Origin: Pyropia yezoensis
Lineage: Eukaryota > Rhodophyta > Bangiophyceae > Bangiales > Bangiaceae
Assembly (NCBI GenBank): GCA_009829735.1
Contig: CM020618.1
Span: 20,817,346-20,881,345 of the forward strand
Length of the DNA stretch: 64,000 nt
Reading direction: 5' to 3'
Position 1 is the stretch's first letter. Every line of letters starts with the position of its first letter. The notes under the pieces were generated by a model, which saw nothing but the letters and a program-made list of their open reading frames with translations, ran no database searches and was not told where the DNA came from. A program made the position numbers and the translations under genes. Of this stretch, positions 10,145 through 21,424 are shown in pieces.

Positions 10145-11340
10145 GGTCCTCGAGTGGTGGGTTGCGATTCCCGCCGTCCGTGCCGGTTCTCAACGGCGGC
10201 ACAGACGAGTGTGACTCCTGCGGGAAGAGTCGGGGGGGCTCCCACACGACAGCTGCTCAAAACAAGTAGTATCACAAGGAAAGGGCTGGCTCAGAGGAGG
10301 CGAGAGGCAAGGGTGTTGCCACCCCCAATGGCCACAGTGGGCGACAGGGTCTACTCTCCCAAAGCAGGAGCGCCACATGCGAGTAGACTATTCAGCTCGT
10401 CCATCCTCGTGTGGCGCGGCACTCGAAGTGACCTGTCAGAGCCACCCAACCCTCACATAGGGAGCACCGCAGGGGTCCCACAGCGGGCAGTAGTACACCA
10501 CGACCAGTCGCCACGCCTGCAGGCTCGACCCTGTTGGCGATCAGTGTTGGGCCCCTTGTGGCGGAGCAGGATCCGACCCCCCCCCCCCATCTCCCCCCGA
10601 TCTCCCCTGCACGCCCATCAGGCCTACCTTTCCCCCTTCCTAGTGAAACTCGTGGGGGCGCCTGTATGTACCCAGTGGCGCGAGCGTCGGAGTCACGGGG
10701 GGACCCCACCAGTCTGCAAATCCGAGCTGGGCGGTGGACAGGGGGGCCTGCACAAGGGGCCAGCGGGGGGGACCTCGCCGCCGTGCTGGCTCGCTGTCCA
10801 GCCGCGGTGGCGGGCGCGGCACACTGCAAGCCATCCGTGGCACGCTCATTTCCGGTGGTGGGTGGACGACGGACGCCGGCGGTCGGCGCCCACGAGGCGG
10901 GCGGTGATGCGGCCACGCGGCGGTCGACGGGTGGGGGCAAGCGGCTGAGGGTTGCCTCCCAGTCTACTTGCATCGAGCGCCTCATCCGGATTTTCCCGGT
11001 AGTTGCGTCCTGGGACCGTCTGGGCAGATATTTCAAAGCACAATGCCTGTCCCGAGTTCTTCCTGAGGGGAAAGGTACCGCATTAGGGGATTAGGGGCAG
11101 CTTATTAGGGGATCGAGGACGCCTAATCTACCCACTGCATCAAGCCCAGGAGGCGGGTCTCGCCAAGTACGGCGCCGGAAGGCCTATCCGGCTCCTCCCG
11201 AGAAAGGTTCTCCAACCTTTCCCCTGTGAGAGGAACTGAGTTGCCGGTTCCGGGCGTGTGTGCTCCTGCCTCAGCAGTAACCTGGTTCCTTTCTCCCGGG
11301 AAAGGTACCCCGGGAAAGATCGCTGAGGGGGGGTCAGATG
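10145..11340. other. Gene-free stretch with small degenerate repeats
   Basis: Upstream of the BIN4-like gene. No protein family is visible. From about 11030 to 11320 short related pieces recur, built around GGGAAAGGTACC (about 11069-11079 and 11298-11310), together with ATTAGGGG units at 11082-11120. They look like a decayed repeat, not a gene. Confidence 0.45.
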
Positions 11341-14300
11341 GATGCGGATATCGTCAACCGGACAGCCTCCAGGGCCTGCGATCTGAGGGGAGGCCTGGCC
11401 CCTTTGTCCAGACGGCGACGCCGGCGCCGCAGCGCGTTCGTGTGGCGATTGCCTGGTTTCCATGGCGACCCACGGGATTTGCGCCCCGCGAGGGGGGGAC
11501 GTGGGGCTCCCGTTGGGACTTCGCGGCCAGTCCTCCTTACTGCCCAGTCCCCCACGCCTGCGAATCCCACGCCGACGGCCGCGTCCCCCCCCCCCACCCC
11601 ACTCACCGGCGCGACGAGGCCGTCGAGGGCGAGGTCCGCAGACGCGCTCGCCGCCGCTGCGTCTGCCCCCGCGTGCAGGGGGGGGGAAGCCGCCCCGCCG
11701 CAGCCGGGAAAGGCGGGGGACCCGCCGTCGTCAGTGGGCGGGGGGGGGGTCAGCGACGGTGGTGACGCCGGCGCGGCCGCTCCGCGACTGCCGGGGGGGG
11801 GGGGGGGGGGACGCGTCCATGGCGGTGCGCACCCCCTTCCCTCCCGCCCCCCCCCTGCGCCCCCCGCGCAGCCCGCCTCCTCACCCCGCGGCCACAGTAA
11901 CCGCAGGAGGGCAGCGGCACAAGCGGGGGCGCCCGAATAGCGGGGGCACCCCAGACAGCGACGCCGGCGGTGGCAGCTGTGGCCGCAGCCCCGGTGGTGC
12001 CGGCAGCCTCGGTGGCGCCGGCAGGCCGCCTCCGCAAAAGCGATGGCGTTGGCGGTGGTTGTGGGCGCTGTGGCGGTGGTGGCGGCGGTAGCGGTTTGGA
12101 GGGGGGGGTTGCGTCGCTGTCGGCAGGCTCAGGCGACACCCCCCCACTCTCTGCTCCCCTCCCCCCCCCCCCCCCCCCCCCCGACGCGCTCCACCAGGCG
12201 TCGGGTAGCGCGCCGCGGCGGGGCGTGCCCTCCCAGCACCGCGACGTCACGTCAACGTGCTCTCCCACCCACCCCCACCCCCACCCCCTATCCCCCCCCC
12301 CGCACAAATCCATGCCACCCATTTTCACATTCCAAGACGTGTGCTGTTCACACCCGTCGCCCATTCCCAAGGAGAGTGGTGGCGGCGCGAGCGTCAATCG
12401 CGAGACTCATAGAACCGCCTGCGGTGGTGGCGGGGGTGGCACAGCAGCCGCCGCTTTGGCCAACGCAGCCGTCCGCCAAGGGCGGTGGGGGGGACGCCGG
12501 GCCGCCGCCCGCGACGCAACCCGCCCAGCCGCCGTCTGCGGCGGCCGCGGCCGCGGCGTACACGCGCGGCCCGGCGCGCGCCGCGCCGCTGCCGCCGCCG
12601 CCGCCGCCGCCGCCTCCAACCGGGAGTCGCCGGCGGCAGCACCGCGGGGAGAGGGGCGAGCGGGACCGGCGCGGCCGCCGCGCGGCCTCCCCCCGCCACT
12701 CCGTGCCAGGACGCGGTCGAGTCCGTAGTGGCGGCGGCGGCTGCGGCGGCGGTGGCGGTGGCGGTGGCGGTGGCTGCTGCACCACCGCCCCCGCCCGTCA
12801 CCCGCCGCCCACGGCGCTGGGGAGCGGTGCGTCGGCGGCGTTGGCAGCGGTGGGGTGATAGAGGGGGAGCCGGCGGCAGCGGTGGTGGCTGTCGCGCCGC
12901 GGACTGCCGCGGCGAACCCTGCCGCGTCGGCGGCGGTTGGGAACACCCGCGACAGCGGCGACGGCGGCCACCGTGCTGGCCTCATCCTGACCACGTGCGC
13001 CGCCGCCAGCGCGGCGGCGCCGCTGCCTGGCGCGGACGATGGCAACGCCACCGATTACTCGGACGCGGAGCGGGTGTCGCTGTGCAATGACGGCGGCGGC
13101 TGGGAGTATGGCGGTAGCAGTGGCAGTGATGGGGGGGCGAAGCACACGCGCGTGCGCGCCGTCACCACGTACATGCCGTCCCCACCGCCGCCGCGGCCGT
13201 CCACACCGCCGCCCCTGCCGCTGCCCCTGGCGTCCGCGTCGTCGGCGGCCGGGATCACGCCGCTGGGACTCCCACCGGCGGCCGCGGCGGTGGCGGCCGC
13301 GGCGGTGGCTGTTAAGTGAAAAGCACCGGGCCTCCTGCCCGCCCCCCTCCCATAGCAGCCCCCGGTATAGGGACCCTGTAATTGATGATAAAGTCGCTCC
13401 CGGTTTGCTGCCCTACCCCCTCCTTGCACGAAGCCACCCCCTCATATAGCTCCTCTCCCGGTCCTCACGTTGCCCCGCTCCCCCGCACGTCCCGCACCCC
13501 CGCGTGCCCACGCCCGCCGCTGGCCCCATCAGGGGCCGCCCCTCCCCCGTCTCCCCTCTCCCACCCCGTATCGCCTCACGCCCACATCCTTGCCCAACAC
13601 TGGCTCCACCTGCAGTCGTCGAACGCGCCCTCACTGGCGCTCCCGCAGGCCGGCCCGCGCGCCGCCCTCACCGCGGTGCCTCCCCCGAATTCTCCCGCCA
13701 CGGCCCGGCTCCCCCGCCGACTGAGTGCCATGCTTCCGCTCGCCGCCTCGCACCGCACGCCTGCCACACCGAGTGGCTGCTGCACCTTCCCGCAGTGCTC
13801 GGCCAATGCCGCTGCTCCTCGGGCGCCACGCCCGCCGGAGCTCCGCATCTGCCGGCCGGCCACCGTGTCAGCGCGGCGGCCGCATGACCCACAAGGAAAT
13901 TCGCCACAGATGCCCAAGTCCTCAAGGGGCCGCACTTCCCCATACAACAGTGGCCGCGCCGGCCGCCGCGGTCGTGCGCGCAGCGGCGCCCGTGCAGACG
14001 GCTGCAGCGACGGCGACCGAGGCTGCGCCTGCGCGGGCGCCCGCTCCACCACGGGTGGCAGCACACAACGCTTCCACCGCCGCCCTGCCGCCGCCGCCGC
14101 CGCCGCCCCCGCCGCCGCCGCGGCCGGCACGGGCGGTCCGCGCGCCGCGGACCCCGAGCGAGTCCCCCCCTGGAGGGGCGGCCGACGTCCGTTCCCCGCT
14201 GACCCCTCCTCGCCACCCGCCTGCGCGCCCAACCACCCCCACACCCCGCCACGGGGGCGCCGCCGCCCGCCACACCCACCGTCGCCACCATCGTCCCGGA

Positions 14301-14574
14301 CCTCGCGCGCCTGCTCTCGCTCCCTCCCCCCCCGCAGTGGCGGCGGCAGCCCGCGGTGGCGATCCCGGTGGCGGCGGAGGCGGCGGCGATGCCCCCCCCC
14401 CCCCCCCCCCGGCAGCACCCGCCGCTCCCCGCCCTGACCGCGGTGCTGTCGGCCGCCGCGGCGGCGCACGTGCTGGGGCCACCCCCTGCGGTGGGGGCGG
14501 TGCTGACGCTGCTCGCCGCCGCGGCGGGGGTGCCGCCGCCGGGCGCAGGCGGGCGGGGGGGGGGGGGCCACATG
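11341..14574. other. Extremely GC-rich low-complexity block
   Basis: Long frames stay open on both strands here because stop codons are rare in such GC-rich DNA, and the predicted peptides are Pro/Ala/Gly/Arg repeats. G or C runs of more than 10 occur near 11791, 12161-12181 and 14391-14410. One plus-strand piece, about 12855-13319, is less repetitive (GADDGNATDYSDAERVS, HTRVRAVTTYMP) and could be a coding exon, but I recognise no family. I do not call a gene. Confidence 0.5.
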
Positions 14575-14787
14575 TGCTGGGCAACTCGTTCATTGCGGCT
14601 ACTACGCGCCACCCGCTGGTGGCCCTTTTGCTTCAGTACACGCGCTCCGTTTACGCTGCAAAGAGGGCCACTCTCGCGGTGGAGTGGGTGACGGGACCGC
14701 ATACGTATACCGGAAAGCTCGCTGCTGTCGCCGACGAGCCCGCGCAGGGCGGCGGCCTCCTCCTGCTGGACTGTGTCGCCCGTTGGG

Positions 14788-14818
<31 letters not shown>

Positions 14819-15292
14819 CCAACGCGGCCCCTGGCCCCCTCCGACTCGCCGCCAGCCTCCCCCCGCCCCGCGCCTCTTTCCGCGCGGCTTGCGAGGGCCT
14901 GTGCATGGCTGGAGGGTAGCTACAGGCCGGGGGGAGGGGGGGTGGGTGGTGGTGGTGCTGGTGGCGATGGTGGCAGCAATCCCGGGACCGTCACGGCTCG
15001 CCGCCGCGTGCGCGTGTGGCGGCGCGTGTGGCGGCGCGTGCGTGCGGGCGATGGACCGATCAAGCGAGCGTGCGAGCGAGCGTGTGTCGCGGAGAGAGGG
15101 GGCGGGGGGGCTGGCTGACTTGCTGTTTGTAAGGTACCGCTTTAAACCGGGCGGCCACGCTGGACAACGTTCCCCGCTGGGTGGAGCGTCTGCCCAGGGC
15201 GGTGGGCGCCACGCTGTCTCGGAAGGTGTTGTCCTTTTTCCACTCCACCGCGTCATGGCTGTGCTCGGGGGCCTGTGCCTGCACGACCTGAA
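14575..15292 (+). CDS. C-terminal part of a glycosyltransferase-like protein (GT32-like), exon pieces
   Basis: The stretch 14578-14790 reads NSFIAATTRHPLVALLLQ, then EWVTGPHTYTGKLAAV and GGGLLLLDCVARW. This resembles the end of the catalytic domain in sugar-binding DXD glycosyltransferases (OCH1/alpha-1,4-galactosyltransferase type), where an N-x-x-x-A....HP segment is followed by a TGP motif. A second piece at about 15134-15291, in another frame, reads ATLDNVPRWVERL and LSFFHSTASWLC before a TGA; a His-rich, Ser-Trp ending is usual in that family. The gap between them contains a G run and may be an intron. The DXD motif itself and the N-terminal half were not found upstream, so this is either a multi-exon gene whose other exons I cannot see in the GC-rich DNA, or a remnant. 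Confidence 0.35.
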
Positions 15293-16532
15293 ACTTTACC
15301 GAGCTTCTGCGGGAGGCGGCGGTGGAAGCGGGGGGGGGGGGGGGACGAGGGGGAGGCACGGGGCGGTTTTGAGTGCGAGGACTGGTGCGGGGTATGAACG
15401 TCGTCGTGTGGGCCGGGCTCCTGCACGGGTATGCGTCGGTGGGACGGGGCAAGGCACGCGAGTGGGGAGGCAAAAGGATCGCTGTCGAGGACGGCACGGC
15501 TCGGTGGCCCTTCTAAACCGTATATTTAGTACACACACACAGCGCAAACAAAACCCGCGATTGACAAACTCGACAACAAGAAATCCGTCATCCTTCGCAC
15601 TCTTTGGCGGCAAATCAAGCACGCCTGTGCATCAGAGCACTAGCAGGAGTGCGAAGAAGCGGCGGTACCCATGGACGACCATCCAGTGCTGCTCGCGGCG
15701 GCCGTCTCCGTCGCCGTCGCGTGCTGCGTCGGGGGGGTGTCCACGCCTCATGTGCCGACGGCGGGAAGCCACCTCCGAAAGTGCACGCGCACATGCCGTG
15801 GCAGGCAAAGGCCCACGACGACGACGACCACTACCACTCCCAGGGGCGATACCGTACGGCCCCCACACGACGGTGCTGCTTGTGGCGGCGGCGTCCATGT
15901 CAAGCACCACGCGCACGGAGCGCGGATGCCAACAGTAGCCCGGCTGGTGAAGCTGGTCGTGGTAGGTTGGGTCGGCGGGCTGCCTGGCGGCAGCATCCGC
16001 GTGAAGGGTGATCGGCAACGTCCGCAGCGTATCGTGTTGGAAAACCAGCGACGAGCGCGCCAGGTGATGAGCCGTCAGTGCTGGATTGTGGAGTCACTGC
16101 CGCGTTCTTACATCAGAGATGCTCCCGAGGACAGCATACGTCATGTTATCTGCTCTGGTGCACTCTTTACGGCGTTCCGTTATCGATTCGTTGTCTCATT
16201 GAGAGGGTTTCCTGGGCGTTTCCTGGCCTGCAATGTGTATTTCTTGGGCCTAGTAACCAGCATAAAAACCGGGTTATTGTCCGCAGGAAACGGTACGCGG
16301 CCGACGCCGCCGACACGGTGCCGACCGCGATCGCCAGCTCAGGCTTCAAGTCGCGCACCGGCTGGCACCGCGGGGCGGCGTGGCGGCGTGTCGGCGTGGC
16401 GGCGTGGCGGCAGCCGTGGCTGTGGAGGCGGCAAGGGAGTCGGCTGGCCTCCGCCCCCACCCATCAGCAGCAGCACCACCCCCACCGCCACCAAAGCCAC
16501 CACCAACCCCATCACCAAGCTCTGCCGACGGC

Positions 16533-16568
<36 letters not shown>

Positions 16569-16690
16569 ACCGGTCGCGGCGGCCTCCCGGCGGGCGGCAC
16601 AGGGCGGCGGCGGCGGCCCAGCCGGGGCGCCCCCCGCCACTGCCGCCGCCGCCGTCGCCGCACGCGGCAGAGGCGCCGGAACAGTTCCTC
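15293..16690. other. No assigned gene
   Basis: Holds a G run near 15330, a moderately GC-rich part (15500-16080) with no recognised frame, and a lower-GC island at about 16080-16300 that could be intronic. From 16380 a plus-strand frame encodes Pro-rich low complexity that runs into the malectin-like domain below; it may be that protein's linker. Confidence 0.4.
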
Positions 16691-17050
16691 AAACGCCGCC
16701 GCCGCCGCTGCCGCGCCGTCCGGCTGGGCGCCCGAGGACGCGGCTACCCTCACCACCGCCGTGCCCACGTACGTGGCCGCCCGCCGCGGCCGGCCGGTTG
16801 GCGGCACCGACAAACGGGGGCTGTAGCAGACGTACCGCTTCGCGCCGAGGGACAACCTCTCCTACACCCTCCCCGTCCCCGCTGCGCCCGCCGTCGCGGC
16901 GGCCGCCGGCGGTGACGGCGGCGGTGACGGCGGCGGCGCCGTAACGGTGCGGCTCCACTGGGCCGAGATGTGGCCGCCCGCGGCGGTGCCCGGCGTGCGC
17001 GTCTTTGACGTGTGGCTCGGGGTGGAAGCGCGTGGAGGCGGGGCCGGCAC
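16691..17050 (+). pseudogene. Malectin-like domain with an in-frame stop
   Basis: Plus-strand peptide VPTYVAARRGRPVGG, TDKRGL, stop, QTYRFAPRDNLSYTLPVP, VTVRLHWAEMWPPA, PGVRVFDVWLG. This matches the malectin pattern L-Y-Q-T-E-R-(Y/F)...(Y)..P(V/I)....V.L.(F)AE.......(R)VFDV..(N)G, a carbohydrate-binding fold found in ER malectin and in wall-facing receptor proteins. The residue expected to be Tyr (LYQT) is a TAG codon at about 16824-16826. Homology continues on both sides in one frame, so an intron is unlikely. A Pro-rich segment precedes the domain and 50-bp Pro-coding repeats follow it. Either the gene is dead or there is a sequencing error at one base. The full gene structure cannot be drawn. 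Confidence 0.5.
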
Positions 17051-17060
17051 CACCCCCCCC

Positions 17061-17210
17061 CCCCCTGCCCCCCCCAACAACCCCGCCACTGGCTGTCCCC
17101 GGCACCCCCCCCCCCCTCCCCCTCCCGGCAACCCCGGCATTGGCTGGCCCCGGCACCCCCCCCCCCTCCCTCTCCCAGCAACCCCGCTATTGGCTGGCCC
17201 CGGCACTTCC
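17061..17210. repeat. Three tandem copies of a 50-bp unit
   Basis: Three units with a 50-base period (marker ACCCCG at 17081, 17131 and 17181), each with an AACCCCG..ATTGGCTG core followed by CCCCGGCAC and a C run. They are slightly diverged and follow directly after the malectin-like domain. Confidence 0.8.
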
Positions 17211-17697
17211 CTTCCAGCACACGTCACAACAGAGGGGAAAAATGAGCCAAGACAGAAAAACGAAGCAAGAGAACGTGTAAAACCAGCTGTGCCCGCCGTC
17301 CCCCCTGACAAAGAACTCGGAACCCGGCCCGACCCGTGGCAATTGGCCCCTACGAACTCTCCCCCGGTGCGACGGCGTGCTCACTGACTGCTCTGAGCGC
17401 CTGAAATGCACATCCCCATTTGTCCGACGATGCATGCGCAGAAAGTGGGAGGGGGAGGTGGGGGCGAGCTGGGGTGGGGTGGCAATGGGAGAATGCCTGT
17501 TCCTGATCCGACGCGCCGCGCCGCGCCGCGCCACCACCGCCACCTCCAACGACTACCACGGGCGAGAACGGTGCCGCCGACGTCGGCGGCACGCCCAGTA
17601 CTGCCGCCGTCCCGGGGCACGTCAACAGAGCCATCCATGCTGACCGCCTCGGCCTCAGCCATGGCTTTGCGCACCTGCACCCAATCTCCTTCAGCTT
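17211..17697. other. No assigned gene
   Basis: GC-rich, with no recognised protein on either strand. Confidence 0.4.
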
Positions 17698-17891
17698 ATG
17701 CAGTCCGGACACCACTTCCATTGTCATACAGACATGCTGTCCGACACCACGTCGTTGTGTATTGCCTACAGACATGCTGCCAGACACCGCTTCCATATGT
17801 ACATAATGTCATACAGACATGCTGCCCGACACTACTTCAATATGTTTTGTCATTCAGACATGCTGTCCAACACCTCGTTAATGTGTATTGT
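17698..17891. repeat. About 4.5 tandem copies of a 41-44-bp unit
   Basis: A partial unit at 17698-17724, then units at 17725-17765, 17766-17809, 17810-17850 and 17851-17891. Each contains CAGACATGCTG(T/C)C followed by (C/A)GACAC or AACAC, and ends in (T)GT or TTGC. Units differ from each other at several positions, so the array is not recent. A weaker related piece (GTCATAGAGACATGG) lies near 18541. Confidence 0.85.
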
Positions 17892-19456
17892 GGCGTTGTG
17901 GCCCTCAGGTACCGATGGGACCCGGGAGGCTGACTTGGGACCCGGCTGGCAGCGTTACGTGGAACCACGCGCTGGCTTGGGATCCCTGCATCGGTGGCCC
18001 GGGGCAGTGGCGACACGCCCGGTGCCCTGATTGGTCCACCCGGAGCGGAGGACTTGCCCGGTTGGGGGCATACTGACCTTCGGGTTATTTGATTGATTTC
18101 TCGCATTTATTTTCCTTGCGTGATTTCGTGTCTTTCCCCTTCTTCCCACTGGGTTTTTTTTGGGGATTGACATTTGAGTGTGGGGGGATTTCGCTTGCTT
18201 TTCGTGTGTTGGCCCGGTGAGCGGCCGGTGCCTTGCTGGCACCTGGCCCGCTGGGGGCGCCCTCTGGGGGCCTCGCTCAGGGCCCCTGGAGGGGCCAGGG
18301 GGGGAGGTTCTTGAGTAGTGCTCCGGGGTTCTCCCCGGGGCCATCTTGTAAAATCAAACAGTACTTTGGGTTCTCTCTCCCTCGGGCTTTTGTCCTGTTT
18401 ACTTTTGCCTCGTATCGTGGCGGGCGAGTGGACCAGCAAGGGCTCTTATCTGTTCCTTCCTGGGCTTCGGACTGTGGTCTCTGTGTGAGTGTTTGTGGTT
18501 TGTGGTTTCGGGAACCTGGGTTCCATTACGCTACATGTATTGTCATAGAGACATGGCGCCCCCCGACAATGCAATGGTGCAGTCTGCCCCCCCTCCCCCC
18601 CCGCCCCCTTCCCCGTGTATGACTGTTCACCAGTCGTTCCCCAGTCTGTCCCAATTCTCCCAAAAAGGACGCGGGGTAGTGTGTGCATCAAAACTCTTGG
18701 GGCATACAGCCTCGGAAGATGGGAAAGGTGGTTTTCCATATCTGGACAACGTCAAACGGTAGGAAGACCATGTGGAAAACAAAGTCCTTCCCCTCACATT
18801 GTGATCGCCGCCCCGTGCGCCCCCCCCCCCCCCCCCCCCCCCCCTACAACACCCCTCCCCGTGGTCTCGCCGTGGGTCATCCTCCCCTACTTGACGAGCA
18901 GTCTGGGTCGTAGGCCGTGGTGCCCGCGCCCGCGCCCGCCCGTGTCGGTACCGCCCGTGCCCGCGCTCGCCCCGGTGGTGGTGGCGTCCGCGCCCGTCCC
19001 GGCCACACCATACGCCTCCACCTGACCCCGGCGGCAGCGCCCGCGCCGGCGCCGCCCGTGGCGCCCGCGCCTGCGCCCGCGCCCGCGCCCGAGCCGGCGC
19101 CTGCGCCCGCACCCGCGACTGTACCGCGCACCCCCCCACGCGCGACAGTACCCAGTGCATTCACGCTGTGGACGCGCGGGCTCAATCATGATCTTCTCTT
19201 GGACGAGTCACAACGGAGCACCCCGCTGCCGTCGCCCGTGATTAACCCCCCCACCCACACCACCTCCCAATGCCGGAGGGTCACACGACGACACTGGCGG
19301 GGTAGGGGAGGGAGGGCCCCAGGCGGACCACCATCCCGACCGGACTGTCGCCCGTGGCCGTTGACTCGAGCTGCAGCAGGTCACCGAAGACACCACCACC
19401 GACGACACCGCCACCGACGACGCCTCTGCCGCCGCAACACCCTGCTGGTCGGCGTG
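17892..19456. other. No assigned gene; Ala-Pro-coding low complexity
   Basis: The first part (to about 18800) has mixed composition and no recognised frame. From 18915 to 19150 the plus strand encodes an Ala-Pro repeat (APAPAP type) ending in a less repetitive stretch, SAFTLWTRGLNHDLLLDE. This resembles a wall-protein linker, but no domain can be named. Confidence 0.35.
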
Positions 19457-19505
19457 TGGGTGGGTGGGTGGGTGGGTGGGTGGGTGGGTGGGTGGGTGGG
19501 TGGGT
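19457..19505 (+). repeat. (GGGT)n microsatellite
   Basis: About twelve uninterrupted GGGT units on the plus strand. Such a run can fold into G-quadruplexes. Confidence 0.95.
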
Positions 19506-20540
19506 TAGCGGGCGGGCGGGCGGTACGCTTTGCTTGGCAGACGGACTCTGGACACACACCAACAATGTGCGGCTTGCAACCCCCCCCCCCCCCGCCCCCC
19601 CAACCCACCCCCCAACCCCCACCCCCACTTCCGCCCCCCACCCACGCGGATCCACAGAGGTGAAGTGATCAGGTAGCAAGCAATCCCAGATATACTTACC
19701 TCTTAACTCACCAAGTATGTACAGAACTCATACTGCCCTCATACAGACCGACCACAGCGACGGGGTCGCGTTACAGTCTTTCTTCATTGCTGTGAAATCC
19801 TTTCTTGGGCACGGTGTCTAGTAACCAATGAAGGTCGACCGACCTCTACGGTGCGATCAACGCATGTGACAGCATTCGATCGTTGTCACCGACCTATCAG
19901 AGGGCGGAATCAAGTTACAGTCCTTGGGCTTACGGTCGCCATAAAGGGCGCCCAACAATGGAGAAAGACTGTATGTACATAACATGATGCCGAGAGATCT
20001 CTTACGTCGCACCACGTGCGCAGAGCCGCGACTATTTCATGTGGGTTCCCGAGGATCGCGTACGGTAGACACTGAAACAGTTGGACTGAACCGTGCTTTC
20101 TTTGTCAACTAAAGAAGTGCTCCTCGCCATCAGTTAAAGAAGTAACCTGAACACTATCATATGATATGGTGGCCTGATTCAGCAAAATCGGATCACGTCA
20201 TCTATCGCACGATTGCGTATGTGGGAATGGCACTTGTGAACGAAGTTTGTGTTTTTATCTATCACGATCTCATTGGTTACCGACATGCCCCGACAGCGGT
20301 CGAGGTCACACGCACCTGTCTTGTTATGTACATGACGGAGCGCTGCGCGACACTCGCAGGAAATATATTTCAAAGTACACGCACAACTGATAAAATAGAC
20401 GGTGTTATTCACTTGAATGTTGACAATGGCTCTCAAATACTGTGCAATGGGTTTGTCAAGGTGTTGTATCCCCGTTTCACTAAAAGGTTTCCTTTGCCCT
20501 TGCCAGGGCGGGGTGGCTGCGCCGCACACCAGTTGGGCGT
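19506..20540. other. Lower-GC unique stretch
   Basis: From about 19670 to 20470 the composition drops to near even GC, unlike the neighbours. A 162-codon plus frame (20161-20649) is open, but its product resembles nothing I know and runs into the tandem repeat. It may be an old insertion of unknown type. Confidence 0.4.
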
Positions 20541-20625
20541 ACCGGTGCTGCTGTCGACCGGCGTCGGGCAAACCGGTGCGGTTGTCGACCGGCACTGGGC
20601 AAACCGGTGCTGTTGTCGACCGCCG
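20541..20625. repeat. 2.7 tandem copies of a 31-bp unit
   Basis: Units at 20541-20571, 20572-20602 and 20603-20625, each starting ACCGGTGC and containing TTGTCGACCG or CTGTCGACCG followed by GGGCAA. Each unit holds the palindromes ACCGGT and GTCGAC. Confidence 0.9.
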
Positions 20626-21170
20626 AGGTCGCGAGGGCCGCCCGCCTAGACATGCCCAGTTCTTCCACCTCTCCCACCCCTTTTTTCCACCACCCCCACT
20701 ATCGCCGCCGCCGCCGGCAAAGATGGCGGGGACAAGGACCACAGTCGCACTGCTCTTGACCACGCCCGTCATACACACGAGGGCGTACTTCTGCGCGTAG
20801 GCATGAGCGACACCTGCGGCGCCGGCAGCTCGAACCGGGGCACCCCAAAAACGCACCGACGGCACACCACTTTCACGGAGAAGGCTATCGAAAGAACGAA
20901 GCATTGCTATGGGGGAAGATCATCTGCTACATGGAAGCTCCCAGGGCTACCACTGACGCGAAGGGTCTTGCGGGGACGACCAGGGCGGCGACGGGTGACT
21001 GAACCCGCCTCACCGGCAGGTCCCCCCGGGGATGCCCGAACTGGTGCCTCCACATTGCCGCCCCCGTCAAGAGTCATTATTGGCGAGTGGCATGCCTCGA
21101 AGACGATCAGAGCGGCGGAGGGGCTCCGCTCCGCAGCGCCTGCGGCCACCACGCCCCGCATCACGCCGAC

Positions 21171-21245
21171 CACCCCATTTCACCCCCCCCAAATCGCCCC
21201 TATATGCATGAAGGGGCTAGAATTCACGCGTGAGCCCCCCCCCCA
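21171..21245 (+). repeat. Direct repeat, copy 1 (about 74 bp)
   Basis: Starts CACCCCATTTCACC and ends in a C run. It differs from copy 2, exactly 180 bases downstream, at about two positions. It contains a hairpin CCCCTAT..AGGGG around TATGCATG and the near-palindrome TTCACGCGTGA. Confidence 0.9.
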
Positions 21246-21350
21246 CCTACCCCTTCCCGTGCTCCTATCCAAGCCAAACTCTCCCACATGTTTCTCCCCA
21301 CCCCCTAGAGTCTCAAACCACCCTCCCTTCCCTTCCCGACCGCCGCCGCC

Positions 21351-21424
21351 CACCCCATTTCACCCCCCCCAAATCGCCCCTATATGCATGTAGGGGCTAG
21401 AATTCACGCGTGAACCCCCCCCCT
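21351..21424 (+). repeat. Direct repeat, copy 2 (about 74 bp)
   Basis: Second copy, starting 180 bases after copy 1. Here both symmetrical parts are perfect: CCCCTA..TAGGGG around TATGCATG, and TTCACGCGTGAA. The 106 bases between the copies are C-rich and unrelated. An ORF-free stretch follows up to 22022. Confidence 0.9.

Noticed and set aside
13725-15938. 737-codon open frame on the plus strand
   Set aside because: Pro/Ala/Arg simple sequence kept open by the rarity of stops in GC-rich DNA. Only the short glycosyltransferase-like piece inside it has family resemblance.
17698-17891. Regular repeats suggestive of a CRISPR array
   Set aside because: There are no unique spacers, the units are diverged and directly adjacent, and the setting is eukaryotic.
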